From Ornithinibacillus bavariensis (GTDB taxonomy: Bacteria; Bacillota; Bacilli; Bacillales; Amphibacillaceae), in NCBI RefSeq assembly GCF_018333235.1, contig NZ_BORP01000006.1, positions 124,001 to 188,000 on the forward strand: a DNA stretch of 64,000 nucleotides. The letters are read 5' to 3'. Each line of letters begins with the position of its first letter. Position 1 is the stretch's first letter. Under the pieces are notes generated by a model. That model searched no databases, was not told the DNA's origin, and saw only the letters and a list, made by a program, of their open reading frames with translations. Below are positions 8,796 through 17,322 of the stretch, one piece after another. The position numbers were made by a program, and so were the translations under genes.

Positions 8796-9179
8796 CTATG
8801 CATATAAATCTATTATATATGTAATGAAGCTTTCTAGCTCACCATAATAATAGTCGATTTGGTCTAGATAGTAAAAAGTGGTAGCCGTGTTTACAGCTAT
8901 TTCCTTGTCAGAATACAAATGGATCTTCTTTTCTAAGCCAATGCCAATTCCTAGCTCAATATGTGTACCCTTTCCACCTGGCAATAGCACCAAAATAACA
9001 TCGCTAGCCTTAACCGCATCCCGTTCTGTTATTCCAATCGCACGTAAATCAGCTACAGCCATTGCTCGACTATTTTTCGTCCAGTCATACGTATGAACGT
9101 GACCAGCAGCTATCAACCGATCCCGTACTCTCCGTACAATTTCTTTATTATCTAACCCTGAAGCAATGTAAAAATTCAT
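8796..9179 (-). CDS. Nucleoside 2-deoxyribosyltransferase-like protein
   Basis: A 127-residue protein with the flavodoxin-like fold of the nucleoside deoxyribosyltransferase/DUF4406 group. It opens with MNFYIASGLDN, has a central DVILVLLPGGKGTHIELGIG block (the glycine-rich turn and catalytic-Glu region) and a KIHLYS strand near the end. Such proteins cleave or exchange the N-glycosidic bond of deoxynucleosides or nucleotides. The stop codon of the upstream GNAT gene overlaps its ATG (ATGA), so the two are translationally coupled. Confidence 0.7.
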   Translation of the reverse strand: MNFYIASGLDNKEIVRRVRDRLIAAGHVHTYDWTKNSRAMAVADLRAIGITERDAVKASDVILVLLPGGKGTHIELGIGIGLEKKIHLYSDKEIAVNTATTFYYLDQIDYYYGELESFITYIIDLYA

Positions 9180-9733
9180 CGATTACCCCTCACCATTTCC
9201 CACTCATTGGCTAGTAGTCCATAAACCACAAGATCAACAAAGTGATCATATAACCATTCGCCCTGCCGAATTTGTCCTTCTATTGTAAATCCAAGGCGTT
9301 CTGGAATTTTACGGCTTTTGATATTTTCCATCGCTGCTCGAATCTCTATACGATGTAATCCTAAATTCTGGAAGCCATAATCAATCAATGCACTAGTAGC
9401 TCTTGTTATAATTCCTAATCCTTGAAAATCCTTTCCTTGCCAGTAGCCAATTACACCGGCTCGATTGGCCCAATCAAACTGGTTATATCCCATCATGCCA
9501 CAGAGCTTACCCTGATAGTACACACCTAGAATTAATCCAAGTCGCTCTTCATACGATTGCCAAGCATAGCGAATAAAATCCTTAGAATCGAGTACCGTTC
9601 TTGTTTCGTCTACCCATGGGAGCCATTCCCGTAAGTACTCTCGAGAGCGATCAGTAAGGCGAAACAGTTCATGAGCATCCTTGACATCCAATAATCTCAA
9701 CGTGATTTCTTCATCAACCGCATAAACAAACAA
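9176..9733 (-). CDS. GNAT acetyltransferase, RimJ/RimL (ribosomal-protein Ser) type
   Basis: A 185-residue GNAT close to the RimL/YdaF group that acetylates N-terminal Ser/Ala of ribosomal proteins or similar targets. Features are LRLLDVKDAHELFRL at the start, a central GVIGYWQGKDFQGLGI acetyl-CoA loop, and LGLHRIEIRAAMENIKSR followed by LGFTIEGQIRQGEW, the classic RimJ/L signature. The start is a TTG preceded by GGGAGG at seven bases. It is coupled to the deoxyribosyltransferase-like gene by an ATGA overlap. Confidence 0.85.
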   Translation of the reverse strand: MFVYAVDEEITLRLLDVKDAHELFRLTDRSREYLREWLPWVDETRTVLDSKDFIRYAWQSYEERLGLILGVYYQGKLCGMMGYNQFDWANRAGVIGYWQGKDFQGLGIITRATSALIDYGFQNLGLHRIEIRAAMENIKSRKIPERLGFTIEGQIRQGEWLYDHFVDLVVYGLLANEWEMVRGNR

Positions 9734-9837
9734 AGAATCGCCTCCCGATTTCTAACATCAATCATAACACAGTACGAATAAATTTAAGAAAATAATCTTT
9801 TTGCTTTCCTTAATTTTGTTATAATTATGATAAATTA

Positions 9838-10170
9838 TTAAAGATGAAGCGTTTTTAGTACTAAAATTAGGAGAAAAAAACCTCCAAAGACAATATAGTG
9901 CTGCCAATGATTTTTGTTGTAGATGATTCTCCCATTGATATATCGCGAAATGAGAATCAAAACAATAATAAAGAGATAAAAAATCATGGATATTGTCACA
10001 CCAACTATCTCTAGCAATGCAAAGCAAAGAAACAATGCGTGTACTGCAATGTAGAAATATAACACCTTGATTTGACTAGAAGAAAGAGATTCATGGTTTT
10101 TATAAAGCATCATAAAAGCTGCAAGTAGCATCATGATACAGTATAAGATGATAAGAATTATAGAAATCAT
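9838..10170 (-). CDS. Small four-helix membrane protein, unknown function
   Basis: A 110-residue protein with four strongly hydrophobic segments (about 2-22, 38-55, 60-77 and 90-107) joined by short basic loops. I recognise no family. A purine-rich AGGGGG site precedes the ATG. It is divergent from the MerR regulator, whose palindromic operator (10210-10223) lies between the two genes, so the regulator may control both. Confidence 0.6.
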   Translation of the reverse strand: MISIILIILYCIMMLLAAFMMLYKNHESLSSSQIKVLYFYIAVHALFLCFALLEIVGVTISMIFYLFIIVLILISRYINGRIIYNKNHWQHYIVFGGFFLLILVLKTLHL

Positions 10171-10209
10171 ATAATTTACCCCCTATCTATTTTTTTCCAC
10201 TATACAATG

Positions 10210-10223
10210 TGGGGTTAACCCCA
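10210..10223. promoter_or_regulatory. Palindromic operator, probable MerR site
   Basis: TGGGGTTAACCCCA is a perfect 14-base palindrome between the divergent membrane-protein and MerR genes, flanked by TACA and TGTA. Placement is typical for a MerR-family autoregulatory operator. Confidence 0.55.
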
Positions 10224-10249
10224 TGTAAACAAGTAAATTAGGTGATGAC

Positions 10250-10627
10250 ATGAAAATTGGACAATTTATAAAGGAAGTTGAAACAACAAAGGATACCGTA
10301 CGTCATTATGAAGCATTACATCTACTTCAGCCCGCATGGGAAAATACACATCGTATTTATGGGCAAAAAGAGGTGGAGGACTTTTTCGTTATTAAGGAAA
10401 TGCAGTCATTTGGTCTATCCTTAACCGACATTCAAGCTTTATTTCATTTAAAACGACAAAATGGTTGTGGAAATCCCACTCTTATCGAGGGTGTCATGAC
10501 AAAGCTTGAAGATATGAGAGAAAAGATAGAGGAAGAAGAGAAACAGATACAGAGGAAAAAGCATCAATTAACAGAGACGATGCAAGCAATACATTTATTA
10601 GCGGGTGATAAAAATGCCAACTTGTAA
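10250..10627 (+). CDS. MerR-family transcriptional regulator
   Basis: A 125-residue regulator. The N-terminal winged helix (MKIGQFIKEVETTKDTVRHYEAL) is the MerR signature, with the second wing in YGQKEVEDF. A long C-terminal dimerisation helix rich in Glu/Lys follows. There is no metal-binding Cys pair at the end, so it is more like a drug- or stress-sensing member. It starts a compact run with the zinc-finger protein (14-base overlap) and the methyltransferase. Confidence 0.85.
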   Translation: MKIGQFIKEVETTKDTVRHYEALHLLQPAWENTHRIYGQKEVEDFFVIKEMQSFGLSLTDIQALFHLKRQNGCGNPTLIEGVMTKLEDMREKIEEEEKQIQRKKHQLTETMQAIHLLAGDKNANL

Positions 10628-10904
10628 AAGCTGTGGAACGGAATGGGCATGGAAACAAACAGTAAAGAAAACATTCTCCAACATGAAGTGTCCACATTGT
10701 GGGGAGAAGCAATATTTAACAGCTAGGTCTAGAAAGAAAAGCAGTGTTGTCGCCTTTTTAGCTCCTTTAACGCTTCTGTTTTCTTTCATAGTTAATTTTT
10801 CATCGATTGTCACTATTATCCTGTTAATCGGATTATCTATCGTATGGTTTGGTTTATCTCCATGTATCGTTGAATTATCCAATGAGGAGGAGCCACTTTG
10901 GTAG
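10614..10904 (+). CDS. CxxC zinc-finger membrane protein (TIGR04104-type)
   Basis: A 96-residue protein of the type known as the cxxc_20_cxxc family. Two CxxC knuckles (CKSC near residue 4, CPHC near residue 25) about 20 residues apart are followed by a basic stretch and two membrane segments. Function is unknown. ATG at 10614 begins MPTCKSC, as in the family; it overlaps the end of merR. The frame can be extended to a GTG at 10605. Confidence 0.75.
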   Translation: MPTCKSCGTEWAWKQTVKKTFSNMKCPHCGEKQYLTARSRKKSSVVAFLAPLTLLFSFIVNFSSIVTIILLIGLSIVWFGLSPCIVELSNEEEPLW

Positions 10905-11638
10905 CAATAGGGACTTCAGGAGGGAACAAAATAAAGGATCAAATCAAACAAACCTTTAACCAACTAGCAAAAGTTTACGAAAAATCGATTGATACAAAGA
11001 GTTTATACAATAGCGAGTATGAAAGACCGGCAATGATGAGTCAGCTACCGGATAGCCTTCATCATAAAAATGTTCTTGATGCGGGATGTGCAGCGGGTTG
11101 GTATACCGAGCAATTGCTTGGACGAGGAGCAAATGTTGTCGCCATGGATATTAGTCCAGAAATGGTACGGACAACAAAAAGAAGAGTTGGCGAAAGTGCA
11201 GAGGTAATCTGTCAGGACTTAGAAACGAAGCTACCATTCGCAGATAATTCCTTTGACTATATTATTTCCTCCTTAACCCTGCATTACATGGAGAATTGGG
11301 ACCATCCATTTCGTGAATTCAAACGGATATTAAAGCCAAATGGAATTCTGCTTTTCTCCGTCCATCATATATTCACCGATTTGAAGCTGCGCCAGGACTA
11401 TCATTATTTTTCTACTGAACAGCTAACAGATGAGTGGAATAAAGAAGGAAAAACATATACTGTTCCGTTTTACCGGAGACCTTTACAAGCTATCATCAAT
11501 AAAACAATACAATATTTTTCTCTTCAAGAGATTATCGAACCCCAGCCTACCATGAACATGAAGGATCAGGCACCAAGGGTATATGAAAATCTCATGAAAA
11601 GTCCACAGTTTTTAATCATTAAATCAGGAAAGCAGTGA
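10898..11638 (+). CDS. Class I SAM-dependent methyltransferase (Methyltransf_11)
   Basis: A 246-residue Rossmann methyltransferase. Motif I is NVLDAGCAAGWYTE, post-I is VVAMDISPEM, motif II covers LPFADNSFDYIISSLTLHY and motif III is KPNGILLFSVHH. The layout is that of UbiE/YcgJ-like enzymes acting on small molecules; the substrate is unknown. A TTG start overlapping the previous stop by seven bases follows AGGAGG at seven bases, so translation is coupled to the zinc-finger gene. Confidence 0.8.
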   Translation: MVAIGTSGGNKIKDQIKQTFNQLAKVYEKSIDTKSLYNSEYERPAMMSQLPDSLHHKNVLDAGCAAGWYTEQLLGRGANVVAMDISPEMVRTTKRRVGESAEVICQDLETKLPFADNSFDYIISSLTLHYMENWDHPFREFKRILKPNGILLFSVHHIFTDLKLRQDYHYFSTEQLTDEWNKEGKTYTVPFYRRPLQAIINKTIQYFSLQEIIEPQPTMNMKDQAPRVYENLMKSPQFLIIKSGKQ

Positions 11639-11642
11639 GAAA

Positions 11643-12179
11643 ATGAGTAAGTTACATATTCGAAAACTAGATAATGAATTAGCGGAACTAATTTCCTTTA
11701 TGACCAATAATACATGGGATTATCATACCGATCCTAAACCAAGGAAAGAGCAAATTGAAAAAGCCTTTCGAAACGGATGGTACCAGGAAGATAGGGAAAC
11801 TTTCTGGGTTGAGCACGATAAGGACAAGATCGGATTAATCATTATTCATGATATAAGTGACACCATTCCCCTATTTGATATTCGTTTAGCAGATAATGCT
11901 AGAGGAAAGGGTTATGGAAAAATTGCAGTCAGCTGGATTGTAGACTACCTATTAAGTTTGCCAGAAAAGAAGATTAGGATTGAGGCATATACGAGAAGTG
12001 ATAATCTAGCAATGAGAAAAACCCTATCTAACTGTGGATTTGTAAAAGAAGGCTATTTAAGACAGGCTTGGGAAAATAACGATGGCAGTGTTTCAGACTC
12101 TGTTCTGTACGGAATGATACGTCATGACTGGGAAAACAAGGCTCAGACACCAATAGAATTAGATAAGTTGCCTTATTGA
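11643..12179 (+). CDS. GNAT N-acetyltransferase
   Basis: A 178-residue GNAT of the RimJ/RimL group. The acetyl-CoA loop is LADNARGKGYGKIAV (R-G-K-G-Y-G), followed by KIRIEAYTRSDNLAMRKTL and a NCGFVKEGYLRQAW block. It starts four bases after the methyltransferase stop, so the two are cotranscribed. The substrate is unknown. Confidence 0.8.
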   Translation: MSKLHIRKLDNELAELISFMTNNTWDYHTDPKPRKEQIEKAFRNGWYQEDRETFWVEHDKDKIGLIIIHDISDTIPLFDIRLADNARGKGYGKIAVSWIVDYLLSLPEKKIRIEAYTRSDNLAMRKTLSNCGFVKEGYLRQAWENNDGSVSDSVLYGMIRHDWENKAQTPIELDKLPY

Positions 12180-12344
12180 GTGGAGGATGCCAGTCACTTC
12201 TTAAAAATAGCCCGAACCTATACCTTCCAAGAAGGTATGGAAGATTGCTATGTTTGATTAAAGAAAGATGAGTACATTGCTAGAGATTAATAAGAATATA
12301 TAAGCTGAAAAACAAAATAGTAAATTACGAACTAGGAGGAACTT

Positions 12345-12884
12345 ATGAATATTAGAAAAGCAGTAATATCGGATGCTAACGGAATTGCAAAGGTTCATGT
12401 GGATAGCTGGAGATCCACGTATAAAAATATTATTTCGGATTCGTTTCTAAATAGTTTATCTTATGAAAGGCGAACCGAATTATGGGAACGAAATACTACC
12501 AGAGAAGGAAATTATGTTTTTGTTGCTGAAAGTGAGAGTGGCGAAATCGTTGGATTTGCTGATTGTTGTAAAAGAGAAAATAATCATATCGAAAACGCAG
12601 GTGACTTAACCTCAATCTACCTACTGGAGAAGTATCAAGGACAAGGGATTGGTAAGCTGTTGTTGAAAGAACTTTTCCTAAAGTTCAAGGAGCTTGGATA
12701 TAATAAAGTATTTGTTGAAGTATTAGAAGATAATAAAACACGGTACTTCTATGAATATTATGGAGCAGCCCTTGTTAGGACAGAACAAATAACGATAGGA
12801 GATGCTGAATTAAATCTACTAATCTATGAATGGGACAATCCTAATAAGGTATTGGAAAGACTACTAGGTGAAGCAAATGATTAA
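12345..12884 (+). CDS. GNAT N-acetyltransferase
   Basis: A 179-residue GNAT. It begins MNIRKAVISDANGIAKVH, has the acetyl-CoA loop YLLEKYQGQGIGKLL and ends with a FYEYYGAALVRTE motif carrying the typical catalytic Tyr. ACTAGGAGG before the ATG fixes the start. A small inverted repeat (12220-12238) lies in the gap before it. The target is unknown. Confidence 0.8.
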   Translation: MNIRKAVISDANGIAKVHVDSWRSTYKNIISDSFLNSLSYERRTELWERNTTREGNYVFVAESESGEIVGFADCCKRENNHIENAGDLTSIYLLEKYQGQGIGKLLLKELFLKFKELGYNKVFVEVLEDNKTRYFYEYYGAALVRTEQITIGDAELNLLIYEWDNPNKVLERLLGEAND

Positions 12885-13475
12885 AGAAAATTATCCATAA
12901 CTGGAAAAATTACTGCACAGAAGCCAATTTCATTAGAATAGGTTCTACTAGAAAGGCGTACCGGGTTGCGGATTATGTTGTAAAAGGTGTATTTACATCC
13001 AATTGGCAATAAGCAGTCCAAAGCAGAGTTGGATATTTATAATCAAATGGAGGAAAAAGGGTTAAGCTTTCTTTTTGCAAAGACGTTCTATGTTGATAAT
13101 CATATATCCATTCAACAATACTTTCAGCCATTAGAGCTACTTGATGGTCAATCATTTGAAATTGACCCGAAAGCAAACGTGTCCCTTATTCCAAGCATGT
13201 ATGAGGAGACATTAAGCCTATTAGATACCGAGTTTGATAGCTTTGACTTAAAGAATAGCAGTGATTATGGGTTGAATAATGCGAACCAGCTTGTTTTTAT
13301 TGATTATGGTATGAGCAAGCATTTATATGAAACAGAGTGGGTACCGTTAGCAGAAGCGGGAGTTCTTCCGCAAATTGACTTTGCCACCTGCCGTGTCTGT
13401 GGATTGGAGAAAGAACTACGGATGTATGGAGATAATGATGATGATAAACGTTGTTATGCATGTGGGAAGGAATAG
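12877..13475 (+). pseudogene. Frameshifted hypothetical protein with C-terminal CxxC pair
   Basis: The longest open frame (12987-13475, 162 residues) has no ribosome binding site and no sensible N-terminus. An upstream frame reads HNWKNYCTEANFIRIGSTRK and on to VADYVVKGVFTSNW, then stops at about 13012 exactly where the second frame continues NKQSKAELDIYNQMEEKGL. A third frame provides a plausible ATG at 12877 with GGTGAAG before it. One gene with two frame shifts explains all three. The C-terminus has CRVCGLEKELRMYG and CYACG, a likely zinc knuckle. I do not recognise the family. A sequencing error remains possible. Confidence 0.5.
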
Positions 13476-13500
13476 CATGAGTGGGATGAAAATAAAATAA

Positions 13501-13531
13501 AGGGAGCAGTTCTAAATCTAAAACTGCTCCC
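13501..13531 (-). terminator. Terminator of the bactofilin operon
   Basis: GGGAGCAGTT (13502-13511) pairs with AACTGCTCCC (13522-13531). On the minus strand the stem is followed by a T-rich tract (TTTATTTTC). Confidence 0.7.
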
Positions 13532-13568
13532 CACAATAAACGTATCCCATTATTTAAAAGTATAAATG

Positions 13569-13961
13569 CTAATTCGCAACCTTCTCCTCATGCTTATTCC
13601 GCTTTTTCCCTTTTTCTTCTCCATCAACAATAACGCTATTTCCGTTAAAAATACCGCCATCCTCAATGATAATGCCACGAGAGGTTGCACTTCCAGTTAG
13701 CTTGCCCTTTGCTTCAATTTGCACCTTCTCTGTTGTTTCTACATCGCCACGAACTTCTCCAGCAATGACGATATTTTTAGCCTTAATGCTTGGCTCGACA
13801 TAGGCATCTTTACCAATGTAGACATCCCCATTAGAAACAATTTCGCCCATTACCTTACCATCTACTCGTAAGCTAGTTGCCAAGGTGATTTTTCCTTCGA
13901 TAACCGTATCTGAACCGATAATGGTTTCAATCACTTTTTCATCCTTTTTCTTGCTAATCAT
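13569..13961 (-). CDS. Bactofilin (polymer-forming cytoskeletal protein)
   Basis: About 130 residues with the DUF583/bactofilin beta-helix, seen as repeating short beta strands (TVIEGKITLATSLRVDGKV, DVYIGKDAYVEPSIKAKNIV, DVETTEKVQIEAKGKLTGSA). Bactofilins assemble without nucleotide into filaments at the membrane and position cell-wall enzymes. The N-terminus is short and charged and the C-terminus is basic. The ATG at 13961 is selected by AAAGGAAG upstream; the longer frame overlaps the M23 gene. It is the last gene of a four-gene operon with a peptidoglycan peptidase, matching the bactofilin/M23 pairings known in other bacteria. Confidence 0.9.
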   Translation of the reverse strand: MISKKKDEKVIETIIGSDTVIEGKITLATSLRVDGKVMGEIVSNGDVYIGKDAYVEPSIKAKNIVIAGEVRGDVETTEKVQIEAKGKLTGSATSRGIIIEDGGIFNGNSVIVDGEEKGKKRNKHEEKVAN

Positions 13962-13983
13962 ATGTCGCTTCCTTTCTACTCCG

Positions 13984-14898
13984 CTATTCGATATCGAATT
14001 CCCCGTATATGTTGAAATAGTCTTTCGGATCAACTGGTTTACCATTGATGATCACTTCATAATGAAGATGTGGGCCAGTACTCCTTCCAGTGCTGCCAAC
14101 AGAACCAATGATATCGCCCTTCTTCACCTTGTCTCCAACCTCTACGTCAATTTCCATCAAATGGCCATATAACGTCTGATATGTTCCAGAGTGTTTGATT
14201 TGGATAGCATTGCCGTAACTACCGTAATACTTAGCCAAGGTCACGACCCCATCTGCGGTTGCGTATACTGGTGTCCCGTAATACCCGCGAATATCGACAC
14301 CAGTATGGAAGGAGGCCGATTGCTGTAATGGATCATTCCGACCACCAAAATCAGAGGTGATTACATTCGGATTGGTTGGCCAAGCGGTTGGGGTTGTTGC
14401 CAATTCTCCACTAACCTCATCCATTGTGGCAATTGTATCCTTATAACGCTCCAGTAGTTCAGTCGATGGCAGGAAGGTAAGCCCATCCGTTGATTCAGCA
14501 AGGCTTGTCTCATCTGCCAAAACAAGTAATCCACCACTTGGATCAACCATATTTGGTAGCTCGTCCATATAAGAACGCATTTGTTTTTCAAGCTCTGTTA
14601 ATTCCTCTAGTCGTTCTTTCGTCTGACCTGTTTCTTTCTCTAAAGTACTAACCGTCTTCTCCAGATTCTCGCTCTTAGACGTCTCCACACGTAAATGATC
14701 GGAGAGCTTGTCTATTTCTGCCTTTTGCTCAAGATTTACACTTACAAAATAAATTAGTGCCATCACTGGCACGATTGGTAGTGCAAATAGCGTATACATT
14801 AAGCCGCGGCGAATCCGGAACCTTGTCACCACTTCCCTTGCATCATTGGAAAGAATAGTGAAGGTTAGCATACGTTTTCGCTTACTTTTTCCTTTCAA
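13984..14898 (-). CDS. M23 family peptidoglycan peptidase, membrane-anchored
   Basis: About 304 residues: a basic N-terminus, one membrane helix (about 33-55), a coiled-coil region (about 55-115), then an LytM/M23 domain. Zinc ligands are visible as HTGVDIRG (His, Asp) and HLHYEV (His), with the catalytic His in LYGHLMEI, so it should be active. It cleaves cross-links in peptidoglycan outside the membrane. The TTG at 14898 follows AAAGGAG at six to seven bases and is preferred over the GTG at 14922. It lies directly between the deacetylase and the bactofilin gene in one operon. Confidence 0.88.
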   Translation of the reverse strand: MKGKSKRKRMLTFTILSNDAREVVTRFRIRRGLMYTLFALPIVPVMALIYFVSVNLEQKAEIDKLSDHLRVETSKSENLEKTVSTLEKETGQTKERLEELTELEKQMRSYMDELPNMVDPSGGLLVLADETSLAESTDGLTFLPSTELLERYKDTIATMDEVSGELATTPTAWPTNPNVITSDFGGRNDPLQQSASFHTGVDIRGYYGTPVYATADGVVTLAKYYGSYGNAIQIKHSGTYQTLYGHLMEIDVEVGDKVKKGDIIGSVGSTGRSTGPHLHYEVIINGKPVDPKDYFNIYGEFDIE

Positions 14899-14929
14899 AA
14901 CGGAACTCCTTTCTGAAACCACTTACCGA

Positions 14930-16168
14930 TTAACGCAATGTGACAATCTGTAAGTCTTGCTCCAGTAAATAAGTGATAATTGCTGGTAGTGCATCTACTG
15001 TTGCTTTTGTTTCATGAAGAAGAATAATGGAACCAGTAACATCTGTAGTCTTAATATGTTGGATAATTTTCCCGGCATTCCGAGTTTCCCAGTCTCTCGT
15101 ATCATTGTTCCATAAAACGGTTTTCTTACCGTGACTCGTGACAATACGTGTCGTCGTGTCATTCATTGCCCCGAACGGTGGTCGAAATAACGTTACCTGT
15201 TCACCAGTGATTGCTTCAATAGCCTCCGATGATTGAACTAATTCCTTTTCTTGCTTAGACTTGGAGCTTGCTGCTAAATTAGCGTGTGTCATCGAATGGG
15301 TACCAATGGAAAAACCATTTTCAGCGATATACTTCACCTGTTCAGGGTACTGCTTCACATTCGTGCCAATGGTAAAAAAGGTTCCGCCTACTCCAAACTC
15401 CTTTAAAATATCAACAATTTCACCCGTAAACTGTGAAGGGCCATCATCAAAGGTTAAAGCAACCATCCCTTTTGGTAGTTTACTAGAAATGTCTTCAATT
15501 AGTTCAACGTATGGAGTCTTATGATTCTCTACTATCGTGATGTTTTCTTTTAATAACATCGTTTTCGGCTTTTCTTTCACTTGCTCCTCTTCCAGCGATA
15601 ATGCTTTGTCCGCAGAAGGACGATCTACCCATAACGCCTCACCACTAGGAAGCGTGCTAGCACTTATCAGTATAGAATGTCCTGTATATGCAGTGAAAAT
15701 GGCAAGAACTGTGATAAGGAGAGGTGTGATTAGCCAAGAAAGCTTTCGCTTCGTTTTCGGTACACTACCATCTTTTACCTCTGATTCTAGCATTTGGCTA
15801 GCCTCTTGGCTAGTATTCTTCGCTAATTTACGAGAAATAAAAGGAAGTTTGTCTAATTCTGTTATCGCTTCCAATTGTTTTAATGCTGTCAGTGCTTCTA
15901 TGTATTGGTCTGAACAGGTGAACTCGATACGTGTACTCTGGTCCAGATAGTGTTTGGTAATACTACTTTTATTGTTATTTGTATGAAAGGAAAGTCGATA
16001 TAAATGTTCATTGGAAAAATCACTCACACGCTTCAGACTTAATGCCGTCTCGGAGTCGACCTCCCAGAAAACGTGAGCTTCCTCATCCAACTGTAGGTTG
16101 ATCTCTAAATAAAAGCTATTCTCGTATTCATGAATGCCAAGCAACTGAAGTAGCTTTAATTGATACAT
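14930..16168 (-). CDS. Polysaccharide deacetylase with N-terminal cytoplasmic domain
   Basis: A 412-residue protein. A roughly 140-residue N-terminal domain of unknown type precedes one membrane helix (about 145-165). The NodB homology domain is extracellular: motif 1 TFDDGPS, motif 2 HSMTH, motif 3 RPPFGAMND, motif 4 DTRDWE and motif 5 LLHET are all present, so the metal site is complete. It should remove acetyl groups from peptidoglycan or another glycan. The unusual cytoplasmic extension could link the enzyme to the bactofilin filament encoded in the same operon; that link is inference. Confidence 0.88.
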   Translation of the reverse strand: MYQLKLLQLLGIHEYENSFYLEINLQLDEEAHVFWEVDSETALSLKRVSDFSNEHLYRLSFHTNNNKSSITKHYLDQSTRIEFTCSDQYIEALTALKQLEAITELDKLPFISRKLAKNTSQEASQMLESEVKDGSVPKTKRKLSWLITPLLITVLAIFTAYTGHSILISASTLPSGEALWVDRPSADKALSLEEEQVKEKPKTMLLKENITIVENHKTPYVELIEDISSKLPKGMVALTFDDGPSQFTGEIVDILKEFGVGGTFFTIGTNVKQYPEQVKYIAENGFSIGTHSMTHANLAASSKSKQEKELVQSSEAIEAITGEQVTLFRPPFGAMNDTTTRIVTSHGKKTVLWNNDTRDWETRNAGKIIQHIKTTDVTGSIILLHETKATVDALPAIITYLLEQDLQIVTLR

Positions 16169-16210
16169 CGCTAATTTCCCCCCTTCTATAATGAAGGTAT
16201 TCCTTATCTC

Positions 16211-16957
16211 TTACGCTTGCTCTGTTGAACTCGTCGTTGTTTTCGGTGCAAAGCTAATAGACATCCGCTGGGTGAAGTCATTAATGGTTTGCATTAATTC
16301 ATTCTTTTCATCTACGATTTGCTGGTACTGGGAAGCATACTTTTTATTCTCGATTTCGATACTACGAATCTTCTCTTCTAGTTCATTAATCTTCAGCATG
16401 CTTTCATATTGGCTTTTCGTAGATTCTTCTTTTAGCTTTTCATATTTGTCCTGTGAGGTTTCTAGCTGATTCACAATCTGTTCATACTCCGTATTGGAAT
16501 TTTGCTGGTATTCTTTATAATCTTCTAACAATTGGTCATAGGACATCTGCTTGTTCGTTAAGCTGTTTTCTAGACCTTGAATTTCCTTATTCTTTTCATT
16601 TAAGAGCTGGTCACGCTTCTCCAAATCCTGCTTATAGCGGGTAATCATCTCATTCGCTTCCTGTAGGCGCTTCTCTACTGTGCTGTGTTTTATCTTCACT
16701 AATTGACGGTCTTTTAATAGGTTCTCCACAGCAACAATTACGTCCAGTGATACCTTGTCCTGATTTTCCTTGGAAAAAATAGATTTACTTGCAGTTTCAA
16801 GTTGATCGGCAACCTCTGGGGTAAGGGGTACCTCTTCTACGGGTGCTTGAGTGGTTTCCTTGTCTGTTATAATATTTTCCCAGGTTTCATTGGAATCTGA
16901 AGTGCGATTTCCCTTGAACCAGCCAAGCCCTTTCTTTTCAATAGTTTCCTTTGACAT
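16211..16957 (-). CDS. Coiled-coil protein, first gene of bactofilin operon
   Basis: A 248-residue soluble protein with no membrane segment. The first 60 residues are low in structure; from about 85 to 235 it is a long coiled coil with heptad Leu/Ile spacing and many Glu/Lys/Gln. I recognise no family. It is followed after 42 bases by the deacetylase and is probably cotranscribed. Together with the bactofilin it may form a scaffold for the two wall enzymes; this is a guess from context. Confidence 0.65.
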   Translation of the reverse strand: MSKETIEKKGLGWFKGNRTSDSNETWENIITDKETTQAPVEEVPLTPEVADQLETASKSIFSKENQDKVSLDVIVAVENLLKDRQLVKIKHSTVEKRLQEANEMITRYKQDLEKRDQLLNEKNKEIQGLENSLTNKQMSYDQLLEDYKEYQQNSNTEYEQIVNQLETSQDKYEKLKEESTKSQYESMLKINELEEKIRSIEIENKKYASQYQQIVDEKNELMQTINDFTQRMSISFAPKTTTSSTEQA

Positions 16958-17322
16958 GTAATCTTCCTCTCCATAGTTCTAGCAATATATTTTTGTATAT
17001 CAATGGCATTCGTGCCAAAATATAGAATACTCTTATGTTTATTGTAAATCCTTGTCGAGGAATGTCAACAAAGAATAGTAGTTTTGTAGGGTTTTGGGTT
17101 ATTTTGTAGAGGGATTTTTAGGACTAATGAATCGGAAAATCTGAACTTTATAATATATATTCATCTTGAGAGATTAATAGAATAGAAATTATTAGGCGTT
17201 TCGTCCTGAATGCGAGGACGAGAAGTGTGGGTTTTCATAGGAATAAAGTCTTGTGTAGAGTGGTAAAAATCTATAGGTTTGGTACACTATTGGTAGACAA
17301 TCCTTGAGAGGACGGAATGGAA
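16958..17322. other. Divergent intergenic region between the bactofilin operon and rlmH
   Basis: About 365 bases that must hold promoters for both directions. I see A+T-rich stretches but no hexamer pair good enough to call, and no RNA gene. Confidence 0.5.

Noticed and set aside
9758-10027. An 89-codon minus-strand frame
   Set aside because: Out-of-phase shadow of the four-helix membrane protein.
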